A stretch of 64,000 nt of DNA from Chaenocephalus aceratus (Eukaryota; Chordata; Actinopteri; Perciformes; Channichthyidae), in NCBI GenBank assembly GCA_023974075.1, contig JAMFTG010000219.1:62001-126000 (forward strand), read 5' to 3'. The translations under genes and the position numbers were made by a program. This document shows, piece by piece, positions 31,114 to 44,800 of the stretch (position 1 is its first letter; each line of letters begins with the position of its first letter). Under the pieces are notes generated by a model. That model worked only from the letters and a program-made list of their open reading frames with translations, had not been told where the DNA came from and did no database searches.

Positions 31114-32144
31114 CCTTAGAGGGTGAAGCCATATACGAAATAGAACAATAAGTGTGGCTTGATATTGAGTTAGGGTTAGGGGTTAGGTAATAAATAAGGG
31201 TCCCCTATCACCATCTAGTGGTGACAGGGGAGAGGCACGGGCACATGTTAATATTCTTTTCAGCATTAAAACCAATGCTGTGTTTAGACTTTTTTTTTTT
31301 AAAGAAGGGGTAATGTTGCCCTGTTTTTCACATGGGAATGCAATTTCTACACCAAAAGGGAGGGAAGAAAGGAAAGAGGGGGTTCAATATGGAGAATCAT
31401 AAAGAAATATGAACAGTTTTATGAGGCAGGTAGCAAATAAGATGGCAGGGGGGGTAAGTAGACAGGGTGGGGGGGGGTCCAACAGGTTCAAAGGGTGGGA
31501 AGGGTTTAAGATTAGGTAAGAAGGTATAGGGAATAGTTAGGGTTAGGATAGAGGGAAGGGAGGGGTGAGGTTGGAGGGATTAAGGTTTGGGAAATTAGGA
31601 CTAGGTGAGAGGGGAAGGAAAGGTTAGAGGGGGACTGATAGCATGGTGTATCTGCGCTTAATGGGTGCTGCCGGGGTGTGATAGCACTTATTGGGTAGGG
31701 GAACAGCCAGGTGAGGTTAAGGGGGAATAGCCAGATCCAATAATGTTTGGATCGTCATTCGTCAATAGGGGAAAGCCTGGTATCGTTAGGTCGGGTACAC
31801 CATACCAGTTTGCTTCTCCTGGGTAGAGGGGCAGGTAGGGTTAAGGGGGGACAGGCAGACTCACTATTTATTGGAACGGCAGGTAATGGAGGGGGAGACC
31901 CGGCCCACTAGTGGGTTGGGGGAGCCCTACAAGTCCTGGGGTGATAGGATTCCCTTTAGAGTCAAAAGTAATGGGTCTGAAAATGATAGACATTTGGTGG
32001 GTTCTGCCGGGGTAGGATAGAGTTGGCTAGGGAGGGGGACAGGTAAGGTTAAGGGGGACAGCCAGATCCACTAATTGGTGGAGAGGCAGGTGCGACTGAA
32101 AGGGGGGGGTCGGTCCACTGGTTGGTGGAGGGTCCCGTGTTAGG
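31114..32144. repeat. G-rich degenerate tandem repeat
   Basis: The purine-rich plus strand has recurrent words such as GTTAAGGGGG(G)ACAG(C/G)CAGA at about 31,716 (as GGAATAGCCAGA), 31,840 and 32,048, and (G)GTTAGGG throughout. It resumes after the hAT insertion at 33,240-33,560. An imperfect hairpin (TCCCCTATCACCA / TGGTGACAGGGGA) is at about 31,200-31,230. Runs of G suggest quadruplex potential. Confidence 0.6.
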
Positions 32145-32152
32145 GGGATAGA

Positions 32153-33239
32153 CAGTGGCGTTTCTATATGTACAAAAGTGGTGGGGCACACAAAACTTAG
32201 ATGTCTATAAGCTTCTGCAGTGAGGTGCATGGCTGCTGAGGCACTGACTCTTCAGGTTTACAAATATTGTATTTTGACCTAAATCAAAATATAATATTAT
32301 TTTCAAAAGCTTTTTTTGTCTGATGCTTCAATTCATTTTAAACAGACAGTTCAACAGAAGGATACCCAACATTTTTTATTTTATCATTTAAATATTGAAT
32401 TGTTCTCTCTTAATAAGATCCCATTTTCAATAAAATTGCGGTCTTACCTTGACTTGAAGATTAAGTCCATTTGCCTATCCTTCTGGACAAAATCGCTATT
32501 ACTTTTTCGTAAAAGTCCTCCTTATGTTCTTGTAGTTTCAAAAGTCTATCATAAAGCTAATCTAATCAATAGATTTATGATTCGAAAATGATAAAAGTAG
32601 GGTAGACATGTGGATATTATCCGGCTGAACAAAACGTGCATTTATCTAACAGGTTTGTTTCCCACAGATCTTATTTGGAGCTATTTTCTAAAATCCTATG
32701 GAGAAATCTCATTGCTTTTTGTCGAGGGAAGCCATGCGCAGCTTACTTCCGGGTTTTAGGACGCCTCACTGCAGCTCTCTCTCGTCTCCTCTTCACACAC
32801 CACACTTTTCGCGGCACACGTACTTACAGCCAATCAGCTCTGAATGATGTGAGATGACGTATGGTGGGGATGGCGCACTATGCCCCTAGGGTCATTATTT
32901 TTTTGCCACACACATTAAATAGGAAAATACTCTGAGCATGCGCAGTGTAGTTTTTACAGTCACCACTGACTTAGACAGTGAGAGGGAGGGGCAGGATCGG
33001 GTTTTGTCCCACATGGCTCTAAACAGCTCAATAGGCACACACTGTAGACACTAATTAGAAGAACACAGACTAAAACAGCAATGTACAGACGAATCAGATT
33101 ATTAAACATGATCTTAAAATATATTTAATATTTTTTAATTAATTTTTTGCATTTTTTTGGTAATCATTATTTGTAATACTTTCTGCTGACACTAGGTGGG
33201 GCTGTGCCCCACCTGCTCCTAATGACTAGTCGCCACTGG
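32153..33239. mobile_element. hAT-type element with perfect 8-bp duplication
   Basis: Ends CAGTGGCG and CGCCACTG; GGGATAGA is duplicated exactly at 32145-32152 and 33240-33247. GTGGGGCACA occurs subterminally at both ends. It is 1,087 bp with no transposase. It split a G-rich repeat tract. Confidence 0.93.
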
Positions 33240-33247
33240 GGATAGAT

Positions 33248-33620
33248 AAGGGGGGACGGGAAAGTTCCAAGGTTGGTGGGGGGGTCCGTGTCAAATGAAG
33301 AGGAGGGTGATGATTAATGTGCCGGGGAGGGAGGAAGAGAGGGGATAGTGGTGATACCTGGGGGAAGGTAAGGGTGTTGGGAAGGCTACGGGGGTGGGAC
33401 GGAATAACCGAGGGGGTTCAGCCTGGAGGATGTTAGTGTAATGTTGTAGGAGGATATCCAGGTTACGGTTCATCCAGAGTTTTGTGTTTTCTATCACCAG
33501 ATTTAATACTGCGTTATTAGGGGCTACTGGTTTAATAAATGAAGTTAACAGTTGGACTTTCTTGTTCATACCGGGTGGGGGAGACCCCCGTCAAGCTGCC
33601 TCGTTGAGGATCTCCACATG
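33248..33620. repeat. G-rich repeat, continuation
   Basis: This is the right-hand half of the tract interrupted by the hAT element, with GGGGGG-rich words and GGTTGGTGGGGGGGT. Confidence 0.5.
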
Positions 33621-33957
33621 GTGGATGGCCTGGAGGAGTTTAATATACGTTTTTATCAAAATAGGATCTAAGGGGAAACATCCATTTCAAATGTTTACAA
33701 GGATTGTGCAGGAGTATGCCAAAAGTGTCAGGTTAGAACCCAATGTATTGAAAAGAAAACAGGAAGAGGATCGACCTCCTTTGTAAATATGACTGTCATG
33801 CATATATTATGTATTAGAAAATATTTATTCAACTGTCTTCTCACTGCAGCAACTACACAAAGTGTATGCACTTATCATTAGTGATAGCCAGTCTGAGACA
33901 GAAGACAAAATGGTATACTGTATAGAGTCAGACAAACAACACATATCAAACCTATAA

Positions 33958-34255
33958 AGTCAATCAATCAATCAATCAATCAATGTTTATTTATATAGCC
34001 CAATATCACAAATGTTACATTTGTCTCAGTGGTCTTCACAGTGTGTACAGAATATCAGTATGACAATAGACACCCTCTGTCCTTAGACCCTCACATCGTA
34101 CAAGGAAAACTTCCAAAGAAAACCCAGTTTAAAGGGAAAAATGGGAGAAACCTCAGGGAGAGCAACAGAGGAGGGATCCCTCTCCCAGGACGGACAGACG
34201 TGCAATAGATGCCGTGTGTAAATTGAAAAGATAATACATTTGCAACATAAAGTAA
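33958..34255 (-). repeat. LINE (L2-like) 3' end
   Basis: It opens with (CAAT)n, the complement of the 3' tail, then ATTTATATAGCCCAATATCA and the CTCTGTCCTTAGACC word. It is the inverted partner of 3,898-4,222. Confidence 0.7.
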
Positions 34256-34399
34256 TCCCCCATGTCCAACCTCATCTCACCATACAGTGAAAAAAGTTTA
34301 AATAACTATTAGAAAAAAAAAATCACTAGGTTAATGTGTCGATGGTCTGCTTTTTTTGAAGACTGTGTACACGAGAGTGGTTTGGGTGTTTTATTTGAA

Positions 34400-34619
34400 A
34401 ACCTGACAGGAAGTGCGTCGTTATATTTTGTCTAGCTTAACCGTTGTTGTGTTTTCTGTTCCCTGGGGCCACAGTGTTTTCAACGGGACTCAAAACTACT
34501 TACTGGAATCGCCATGGCCGCTTGACCCAGGCAGAAATACCATCGGTCCCGTTATAATTCTTCAACAAACATTTACAGAAACTTTTCCCGGACAAACTTT
34601 CGTCTTTTGTGTAGTTTTT
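34400..34619 (+). promoter_or_regulatory. fchsd2: Presumed 5' region/5' UTR of fchsd2-like gene
   Basis: An ETS-type motif ACAGGAAGTGCG is at 34406-34417, and the frame upstream of the ATG is open but not conserved-looking. No TATA box is evident. Assignment rests on the first exon at 34620. Confidence 0.35.
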
Positions 34620-34659
34620 ATGTCCAGAAAGAAGAAGGATGCAACCCCCACCGAGAAAG
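34620..34659 (+). CDS. fchsd2: fchsd2-like exon 1 (tentative)
   Basis: ATG opens MSRKKKDATPTEK before donor GTGAGT. As written it ends in phase 1, but exon 2 needs phase 0. Removing one A from the GAGAAAG run would fix it. It could instead be an alternative or unrelated first exon. Confidence 0.5.
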
Positions 34660-34777
34660 GTGAGTTTTGCCGTTGTAGCCGTTGGAAGCTAACGTCTGGA
34701 AACGACGGAGGAGAAATAGTGGTTCATTTTTAATGATTGGAAAAAAAAATACACGCTTTGTTGTTGTTGTTGTTGTG

Positions 34778-34808
<31 letters not shown>

Positions 34809-35720
34809 TTTGCTGCTTCAAACTACACATTCACTTTTGTTCTATTCGAAAAAAGGTTCACTAGTTTGTTGTAGTGTGGAAAGTTTGATTTCTGCCGTTT
34901 CTTTAAATAGCACGGAGGAAGAAGAAAAAAAAGTCCCATGTGCCACAATTTTTTCCTACTTTTATTCTAGTAGAAATATATGCAGTGCTGTAAAGTAACT
35001 AAGTACCAGAGGTGGAAGAAGTACTCAGATGTTGTACTTAAGTAAAAGTAGAACTAAAAGAGTGTATGAATACTCTGTTACAAGTAAAAGTCCTGCATTC
35101 AAATAGTTACTCAAGTAAAAATACAACAGTTAGCATCAAAATATACTTCAAGTACCAAAAGTACTCATTCTGCACATTTCTGAGTAATATTTATTATATG
35201 TTTTGATTGTAATTATTGATGCATTCAAGTGGTACCAAAGCTGGTGAAGGTGCCCGCTCGAAGGGAGATGACCCGGCCGCGAAAGGACATGAATAAGGGG
35301 AAGAGGAAACAGGGAGCAAGAGCCACGGAGCGCAGAGCGGTGGAAATAAGGGACCAAGAGACAGCGGGAGCGCGGAAGTTCAAGGACATAGCAAGGGCGG
35401 CACACGGGGGAGCAAGAGGAGGGCAAAAGCAGGCAAAATACAAGGGAAGCTGGAGCAAAAGGAGGGGAGGGGGGTATGGAGGGGCGGGCGCGCAGGAACA
35501 AGGGGCACAGACGGACAGGAACACGGCAACCGACGACATGACCGCACCTAGGACATGGGACGGGAGCGAGCTATGAGCGAGCGATATAGCGAGCGATCGC
35601 GCCAGCTATCCAGCGAGCGAGAGCCAGCCAAGCAGGAGAGAGCTCCCAGCGAGAGCGAGCTCGCCAGCCATCCAGCCCATCCATCCAGCCATCGAGCGAT
35701 TATCATCTATCTATCTATCT

Positions 35721-35819
<99 letters not shown>

Positions 35820-38800
35820 CTCCATCCATCTATCTATCTATCCATCCATCTCTCCATCTATCTATCTATCGTTTTTATTTAGGAAATAAAGGTAACAAAC
35901 CCCACTTTGTTTCTGTGAGAATCTTTTTCGTCTTTGGGATCATATTTCAATAACATGGCTCAGCAGCACAGAACATTCACCGGTTATACCCCAGTACTGC
36001 TGTTAGCTGGAACAAATATATGCAGCTATGGCTTCATGTAAATGATATGCGGACTGACTTCATGGATCTGAATGTCTTCTTATTTGGATATTATGATAGC
36101 CCTCAATGATTTATGTAGCAATTTATTTGATCAAATGTATAGTTTTCTTGAGAATATCAAATAGTTAAAAGCGGTCTGACTTCGCTGACAAATTGACAGA
36201 TGAGGATAGATGATAACGTCCACTGGACATTTCACTTTACTGTCTCATAATTGAAATAGGGAGCCGAAAAAAGGTCACTGCACCTCATGGCCAATCGTAA
36301 AGCCAGATCTTTACTTTCACTACCTAGATTCATAATTAAGAGGAAGTGTTCAAACTGACTATAAAGCCACAGAAATGAAATATTGAAGAGGAATACTGAA
36401 ATAGCGTTTGAACTGCAAATGTGAAGATATTGAAATCGTCCCAATGTCATTAAGCTGTTACATTTCTGTTCAGAAGAAACACAATCTGATAACTATCACT
36501 GATTTCCTTATATATTATAAGTGATGTCCAAAGACTCCATTTGGTTGTTGCTGTGTGAAATATTGCGAAAGGGACATTTTAAATTGCCTGTTTTGTTTAA
36601 AACCTAAAAACATCCGTCTCAAAACGGCACAAACCCTCCCGCTTCATTAGTTGGCACAATAGTCGACAATTAATTTAATTTCCACCGACTAATTGAGAGC
36701 TGCGTCCCAGTTGCATGTATGTGAATGAAACCTGCTGACAGGAAGTAATAAGGAACCCAAGCTGTTGCATGGCTTTGCAATTACGTTGAAACGCGCTATA
36801 ACTCAGCGTGTCAGACGGCTATATTCAGACGGGCCGAATGACAGAAGTAAAGAGTGGTTTCAACTCGTCTAATAGATAATGGTCTTAGTAAGGAGCGTAA
36901 TATGGGACCTTTAAGTAGAGCTGCACGATTATGAGTAAAATGATAATCATGATTATTTTTGATCAATATTGAGATTGTGATTATTCATATACATCTTTCA
37001 TTGGCTTTAGCTACGAGCACAACTCTTTCACATTTTAAATAAAGAAATCACTGCTTCCTCTTCCACGTTGTGAAGCCTGTTCGTGAAGGATGCAGAACAT
37101 AAGAACACATTGACATTGCATTATGTATTCAGCCTATATTTAAAGCCTACATTTTTCACATTCAATGCACTTTTAGATCAAAATGAAGAGGCTATAATAA
37201 TTATATTGCAGTGGCATTTATTTATTTTCATATCGCATGTGATCAAGATCATTTCATTGTGGAAAGCCAAAATGTGATTGCAATTAAAATGTGACTAATG
37301 GAGCAGCACTAGCTTTTAAAGTTCACTATCTTCTGCGGTGAAGACAAACATTATATTGTGTGTTTTGTTGAAAACTCTATTTTAGTTGCAACTATTGAAC
37401 ATAAATCTGGCTCATAATGGGAATAAATAAGTAAGTTAACAACACTCCCAGTTATGAGTCATGAGACCTGGTCACAGTACGTCCTAATTAATCTACCAGC
37501 CAATTAGAAACCCGGTGAGACCAACTGCCACCTGTCCGGAGTGTCTGCCTGTTAATTAGAGCGGCTCATTTTCATTAACACCTTTTGCGAGAACAGCTGA
37601 TTCAACACTCGTCTCTTAGGGTGTTGGTAAACATCTGGGAATCAATAGTCAACAAACAACACGGGGAAATATCTTTGTCTTTCTGTACGAGCTGAAGAGT
37701 CCAGATAACTTTAAATAAATACTTTGTCTGTGTCCCCCGCAGGTCCGGGTCACCCAGGAGCTGAAACACACTCATGCAGAGCAGATGAGCAGATTACAAA
37801 TCAAACACCAGACAGAGTGTGACCTCCTGGAAGACCTGAGGTGAGCAGTCGACCGTGTTATACCACATTTATACCTTTTTTTATATCCGTATGATTTATA
37901 AGGCCACCCTGAATATGAGGCCGTTTCTACACACATACAGATGTTTTTTGAAAGCAGATACCTTTCCCAGTAGATTTGTTTGTGTAGTTTGGCTTTTATG
38001 AAATCAAGTAGCATAATGCTATATAACACGGAGGTTTTATAATTCAGCTTCGCATGAATTAGGAACTGCAATCTCAGTTTTATGAGCAGCTGTACTGAGA
38101 GCTCTGCCTCGTAAAGAAATTAGCATGAAGCGGTTCATGCTCTCATGTCCAAGTTTCACCTCCGTCTCAGAACCGTTACACCCTTAGTCCCAATCATTTA
38201 AGCCCGTCTTCTTGTTCAACTGATACACGACATGTCAGTGCCACCATCTTTTGTTAGAGCAGTACCTAAATGATCGGAGCTGCACGAGACATTCTTTCAA
38301 CTGATTGTAACTTTTATTTCCAATCGTGGCAAGGATCCAAATTATTACCACCAATACGTTTTTCATTGCAAGAAAACGAAGCTGCAATCGCATCAAATGA
38401 GCCATTAGAAATACCTTTAGCTTAAAGTGAGCTTACTTTAACCCTTAGAGCTAGGAGACAACCACCATGGCTTCAAACCACTCAGTGCCACACTGTTTAG
38501 GGGCCACACAGTGGTCACACATGCAGGCTAGTTGCCATTGCTTACAGAGGCCATATCTGCCTGAAAGTTCACCAAAGTTGAACTCTAGCTAAGGATAGAT
38601 GGGAATTAGCTGGAAAAAAAACTTGAGAAATGTACTCAAACTACCCATAATGCAGCACTCTTTGTTAGTGCACAGACACACATGCGTGAATGTAGACCGA
38701 AACTATATTTGCGTGAAAGTTCAGATCGGAAATCTGCTTCAGTATTGGAAGAAAATGTATATTTTGGGGAAATGTGACCGTGACCTCTCACTGATACTCC

Positions 38801-41800
38801 AAAAATCTGCTATTGGGGTTATTTTAATGTGTTCATCGAATGCCAATCTGGTTGTTTCCGCCTTTACGGTGAAACATCCTGTCAGTTAATGAAAGGGTTG
38901 GATTGGTTTATCCACTCGTCTAAAGACGTAGACCAGGGGAGTCAAACTCAATTTCATCCCGGGACACATCAGCATTATGGTTGCACTCAAAGGGCCGGTT
39001 GTAATTTTAATTATATATAAATATACATATGTAAATATATAATATATATTAAATAATGTATTATATTACATTGTTGGCCCTGCATTGGATTATCATCAGT
39101 TCTGGTAATATCTTCCCAAATAACTACGTCTGAAAGCAGAAGTCTAGGGCAAATAATTGAAAGTAAATATTCAACAATTACACCAATTGTATTGAATATA
39201 ATAATCTTTGCAAGCTCTTGCGGGCCACATAAAATGAGGTAGCGGCCCGGATTTGGCCCCCGGGCCTTGAGTTTGACACCCCTGACGTAGACTGTTGTTA
39301 TTATCCTCCTTAAGATAAATCTGTTTTCTTAGTTGAGATTTATACCAGAACAAGTAAATAGTTACTCTCATCCTGTGATTGTTTGAGGATTGTTTTGACA
39401 TGATCTGTTGGAAACCAGCTTCTTAACTCCGTAGATTAAAGTGAGTCTTTAGGAGTGCTGGATTAGGCAGAGTAAACACCGTTCTTAGAGATACACAGAC
39501 AGCTTTAGCACTTTGCTGAGATGCGTAGGCGTTTTAAAAGTGGAAAAGCCAAAGGCTGTGTTTTGTAGCCTTAGCGTTGGGTTGACTTGACGGCCTACTG
39601 GCTCCCCACTTCCTGTCTGCGGCCGGTGGCAGAGCTCTGAAGCTCCAAACAGCTGGAAGTTAAGGTCAGTGAGAGCTGCCAGATGTTCCCACTGCTCCGA
39701 ATCTTTCGCTGTGGGAGGCTCGGTCACATACAGAGGTGGAAAGTACTCAGATCTTGTACTTGAGTAGAAGTGCAGGAGTGTAGGAATACTCTGTTACGAG
39801 TAAAAGTCCTGTATTCAAAATGTCACTTGAGTAAAAGTACAAAAGTGTTAGCATCAGAATATACTTAAAGTACCAAAAGTAAAAGTACTAGATTGGTCCA
39901 TTTCAGAATAATATATTATAGGCAAGTAAATATCAAGTTTGGTTCACACTGTGGAATAAGATTATGGGAAGAGCAGGCCAAATAAAAGTTAAGATTTGAT
40001 TCAGATTAAAAGCACTTTGGTTGTTTTGTTTTTCCGATGTTGTTGTTGTTGTTGTTGTTGAAACCACTTGAGTAGACGCGTTTCTTCTCTGTTATTAAAG
40101 TACGTTATTAAATAAATGTAGTGGAGTAAAAGTACACTATTTACCTCTGATTGTAGTGGAGTACAAGTACGAAGTAGCAAAACATAATTGAAATACTTAA
40201 GTAGAGTACTAGTATATCAGAATTGTACTTAAATACAGTTTGAGTAAATGTACTTGGAACACTTTATTGGATTTTCCACACATAACATAGCAACAAGAGA
40301 AAATACAGAGTGCAAATACAGGTGTTGTTACAAAACAAACAAAAAGATGACAAAACAATAATAATACTAACGTAAGAAGACCGTTACAGTAATACTAATT
40401 AAAATATATACTCAAATAAGTTACATAATGACCCACTAAGACAGCAGCAGTAACCCCTTAGGAGTAGATGTGCGATGGTTACATCATTCTAAAGGGAAAC
40501 ACCTCCGGTACCGAAACTCGCAGGGCTTCACCTCCCGAGTTCGGAGGAGACATGGTTCAGCAAACTGGAAACTGCATCTGGATGTCAGCAAGGCTCTGTT
40601 TCGGGGAAATGACAGGAAGTGCGCGTGGGGGAGAGAGGGAAGCTCCCAGGAAGTGAGCCGGATTGTTTAGAGCTCGGGTGGAGCGTCGCAGTCGAGTCTC
40701 AACATGTTTAATGACTTAATGAGGATTCTGCTGCAGTGCATGTTGTTCCCAGGGCTCTGACCCCTCTTCTTCTCTTAGGCTTTTGTTTAAATGTAACTTG
40801 AGTTTATCATTAGCTTTGTTCCTGTCGTCGTAAATCAAGCCTGGAAGAGTCCAACGCTGGCATTAAAAAGACATGCTTCGCATTTTCTCCGCAGATTTGA
40901 TCATTTGCACGTGGGGTTGTGGAGCCAATTTTCATTTGTAATCAGAATCAGATTTATGGTTAGTTTGCACGTGCCAGGAATATGCCAGTTAGAGGAAATA
41001 AGTTGTTAAAAAAAGAGAAAATATACAACTATTTCAAAAGATATTAAAGAAACTATCATACATTTTGAAACGTTTAAGAAAAAATTTAATCGAGATTTTT
41101 AAACATTAAAAATCACAATAACAATATGGCAATTTACCCTGAGAATACAATATGTGCATTATATCAGGTCTCTCTGTGAACTGGTGGGGAATCATTTGCC
41201 CTGCCCTTCGCCCTCTGACGCAGATGCCCACCTTGATCAGCCGTTATCCCCCATAAGGAGGGGCTGCCCTAGCAAGTTGTTGATGTCGCCAGTTTATGAC
41301 CTGCAACACATCCTTCTCGGGGTGTAGATGGCCCCGAGCCATAAGCGACAACAAATGTGATTCAGTGTCCTCAGCTGTTTAGTCTCTCTATTGAAGAATG
41401 TTGATTATTACACTCTGAACTAGTTAAAACCTGGAGCTGCAGGACGGGTCTTCAGAATTGAACCGTGTGGTCAGATCGTAGCCCGTGACATGTCTTGTGA
41501 ATTCTCCGGCTGAAGCTCCAAATAAACCGTCAGTGTTTGCCATCAAAGCTCCAGCTCTCCATCGTGTCTCATGCCCCTTTCACACCAACGCGGTTCCAGG
41601 GCCGGTTCGGAGCTTGAAAAGCACCGGTTTTTCCTGTTCACACCGCAGCGGAGCCGCCTCTAAGCTCCTCCGGAATCCGGTTCGTTTCAAGCACCAACAA
41701 GTTGTCGGTCTAGAAAGCAAGCACCGCATACGTCACGCTTACGTCTGAAGATCTGGGCTGTGTCCAAATAACACGCGACATCCGCCTTTCCGCCAGCTTC

Positions 41801-44800
41801 AACATGATCTGTGGAAATAACATTGAGAATCAGTTGTAATGTTATACCATAGTAATTAATGCTGCAAAGCTGGGTATTTTGAGCTTGGCGCATGCAGAAG
41901 CTAACAACAGCTAGCTCTAACGCCATCGAATAGGACGTATATTTACCTTCTTTCTCCGACGGAATCGTCGTTGATGATGATGATTGTAAAGAACTTTTGA
42001 ATGTAGCATGTAACGACTGTAAAGTTGGTAGTGAAGTCGTCCCATTTCTTCCATTTCGTTTCGACAGAGCAAAACCAAAACGAGTAGCGCTTCAATACAA
42101 TCGGCCGTTGTTGTTATCGATGTGAGGGGGTTCCGCAGCACCAGTCGGGTTCTTGGTGTGAAAGGTTGAGTCCTGACTCCAATTGCTTCAGAAGTTTCCC
42201 CCACACTAATCTTTGTACTTTGGCAGATAAATTACTTTTTAAAAAGTGGATAATATTACTGTACAATATGCCTGTATTCACCCTCATATTACACAGCGCT
42301 TCGTGAACCATAGTTTTGATCCAAACTGTATATAGTACTGTACTTTAACTGTACTATATTGCTTATCCAGTCATCCATAATTGTGATTTCAAGCTCATTA
42401 ACATTCACTCTCCTTCTTCCCTTTTAGGACTTTTAGCCAAAAGAGGTCCGCAGTCGAGAGGGACTACGCCCAGGTGAGTAAATCCTCTTCTCCTCTCACG
42501 CTGTAACTGATGCTCCATATCACCATCTCTACTCTGCCTTGTCATTTGTGTTGCTAAATATACAGTCAGCTTTAACGATACTGTCCTGCAACGACACCAT
42601 GAGAGGAGTTGAGGTCGAGGATGTGGTCCTGAGAAAGCTCTTTGTTGTCTTGTGGCTCGATAACTCATGAATGGTAACGAGCCACAGAGAAAACACCACA
42701 ACAGAAAGAGAGAGAAACGACTTCCAGTAGTGGCACGTTTCCTCCTCGCTGTGTTGTTGTTGCCCTTAGTTTCCTCCAGACGTCCCTTGAAAAATCACTT
42801 CTTTGCTTCTTTGTTTGAGGTTTTGCAGCACTGTGAGGAATGTCCACCACCACTGTGAAGAGGGGGGGGGGGGGTAAGCCTGTAGTTATCCAATCAGCCA
42901 CTTAACATGTCTGTTTGTGCATCTGTTCCTGAGGGAGGGGATCATGAAGGTGGCTCAGAAAAAGGAGCGCTTGTTTTGAAAGGCCCGTCTTTAATTTGTT
43001 CAGGCGTATATCAGTATGTAGTGTCTCTACTTTAAAGAGTCCTCTCCGGCTGATGTTCAGGTGTATATCAGTATGTAGTGTCTCTACTTTAAAGAGTCCT
43101 CTCCTGCTGATGTTCAGGTGTATATCAGTATGTAGAGTCTCTACTTTAAAGAGTCCTCTCCTGCTGATGTTCAGGTGTATATCAGTATGTAGTGTCTCTA
43201 CTTTAAAGAGTCCTCTCTTGCTGATGTTCAGGTGTATATCAGTATGTAGTGTCTCTACTTTAAAGAGTCCTCTCTTGCTGATGTTCAGGTGTATATCAGT
43301 ATGTAGTGTCTCTACTTTAAAGAGTCCTCTCCTGCTGAGGTTCAGGTGTATATCAGTATGTAGTGTCTCTACTTTAAACAGTCCTCTCCTGCTGATGTTC
43401 AGGTGTATATCAGTATGTAGTGTCTCTACTTTAAAGAGTCCTCTCCTGCTGATGTTCAGGTGTATATCAGTATTTAGTGTCTCTACTTTAAAGAGTCCTC
43501 TCCTGCTGATGTTCAGGTGTATATCAGTATTTAGTGTCTCTACTTTAAAGAGTCCTCTCCTGCTGATGTTCAGGTGTATATCAGTATGTAGTGTTTCTAC
43601 TTTAAAGAGTCCTCTTCTGCTGATGTTCAGGTGTATATCAGTATGTAGTGTCTCTACTTTAAAGAGTCCTCTCCTGCTGATGTTCAGGTGTATATCAGTA
43701 TGCAGTGTCTCTACTTTAAAGAGTCCTCTCCTGCTGATGTTCAGGCGTATATCAGTATGTAGTGTCTCTACTTTAAAGAGTCCTCTCCTGTTGATGTTCA
43801 GGTGTATATCAGTATGTAGTGTCTCTACTTTAAAGAGTCATCTCCTGCTGATGTTCAGGTGAACATCAGTATGTAGTGTCTCTACTTTAAAGAGTCCTCT
43901 CCTGCTGATGTTCAGGTGTATATCAGTATGTAGTGTCTCTACTTTAAAGAGTCCTCTCCTGTTGATGTTCAGGTGTATATCAGTATGTAGTGTCTCTACT
44001 TTAAAGAGTCCTCTCCTGCTGATGTTCAGGTGTATATCAGTATGTAGTGTCTCTACTTTAAAGAGTCCTCTCCTGTTGATGTTCAGGTGTATATCAGTAT
44101 GTAGTGTCTCTACTTTAAAGAGTCCTCTCCTGCTGATGTTCAGGTGTATATCAGTATGTAGTGTCTCTACTTTAAAGAGTCCTCTCCTGCTGATGTTCAG
44201 GTGTATATCAGTATGTAGTGTCTCTACTTTAAAGAGTCCTCTCCTGCTGATGTTCAGGTGTATATCAGTATGTAGTGTCTCTACTTTAAAGAGTCCTCTC
44301 CTGCTGATGTTCAGGTGTATATCAGTATGTAGTGTCTCTACTTTAAAGAGTCCTCTCCTGCTGATGTTCAGGTGTATATCAGTATGTAGTGTCTCTACTT
44401 TAAAGAGTCCTCTCCTGCTGATGTTCAGGTGTATATCAGTATTTAGTGTCTCTACTTTAAAGAGTCCTCTCCTGCTGATGTTCAGGTGTATATCAGTATT
44501 TAGTGTCTCTACTTTAAAGAGTCCTCTCCTGCTGATGTTCAGGTGTATATCAGTATTTAGTGTCTCTACTTTAAAGAGTCCTCTCCTGCTGATGTTCAGG
44601 TGTATATCAGTATTTAGTGTCTCTACTTTAAAGAGTCCTCTCCTGCTGATGTTCAGGTGTATATCAGTATGTAGTGTCTCTACATGTCTCTATGCTTTAA
44701 TGTTCAAAAAGCTCTTTATTCTTCTCATACTGCCTGTGCTGCAGCACCTCTTTTCACCCTCTGTCTGAAACCAGAGCCCAGTCTGCTCTGATTGGTTAGC

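Noticed and set aside
34620..34659. First exon of an unrelated gene instead of fchsd2-like exon 1
   Set aside because: Possible because of the phase mismatch, but no other downstream exons on this strand fit it, and a one-base homopolymer error explains the mismatch. Kept as tentative exon 1.
35555..35953. Ser-Ile-Tyr-Leu repeat protein
   Set aside because: It is a reading of the (ATCT)n microsatellite.
42990..44690. CRISPR-like array
   Set aside because: Units are contiguous with no unique spacers, in vertebrate intronic DNA.
42996..44768. Two long ORFs (288 and 286 codons) encoding a 19-residue repeat
   Set aside because: They exist only because the minisatellite unit is 57 nt. No gene context was seen, and the sister array at 63.7 kb has frame-breaking indels.
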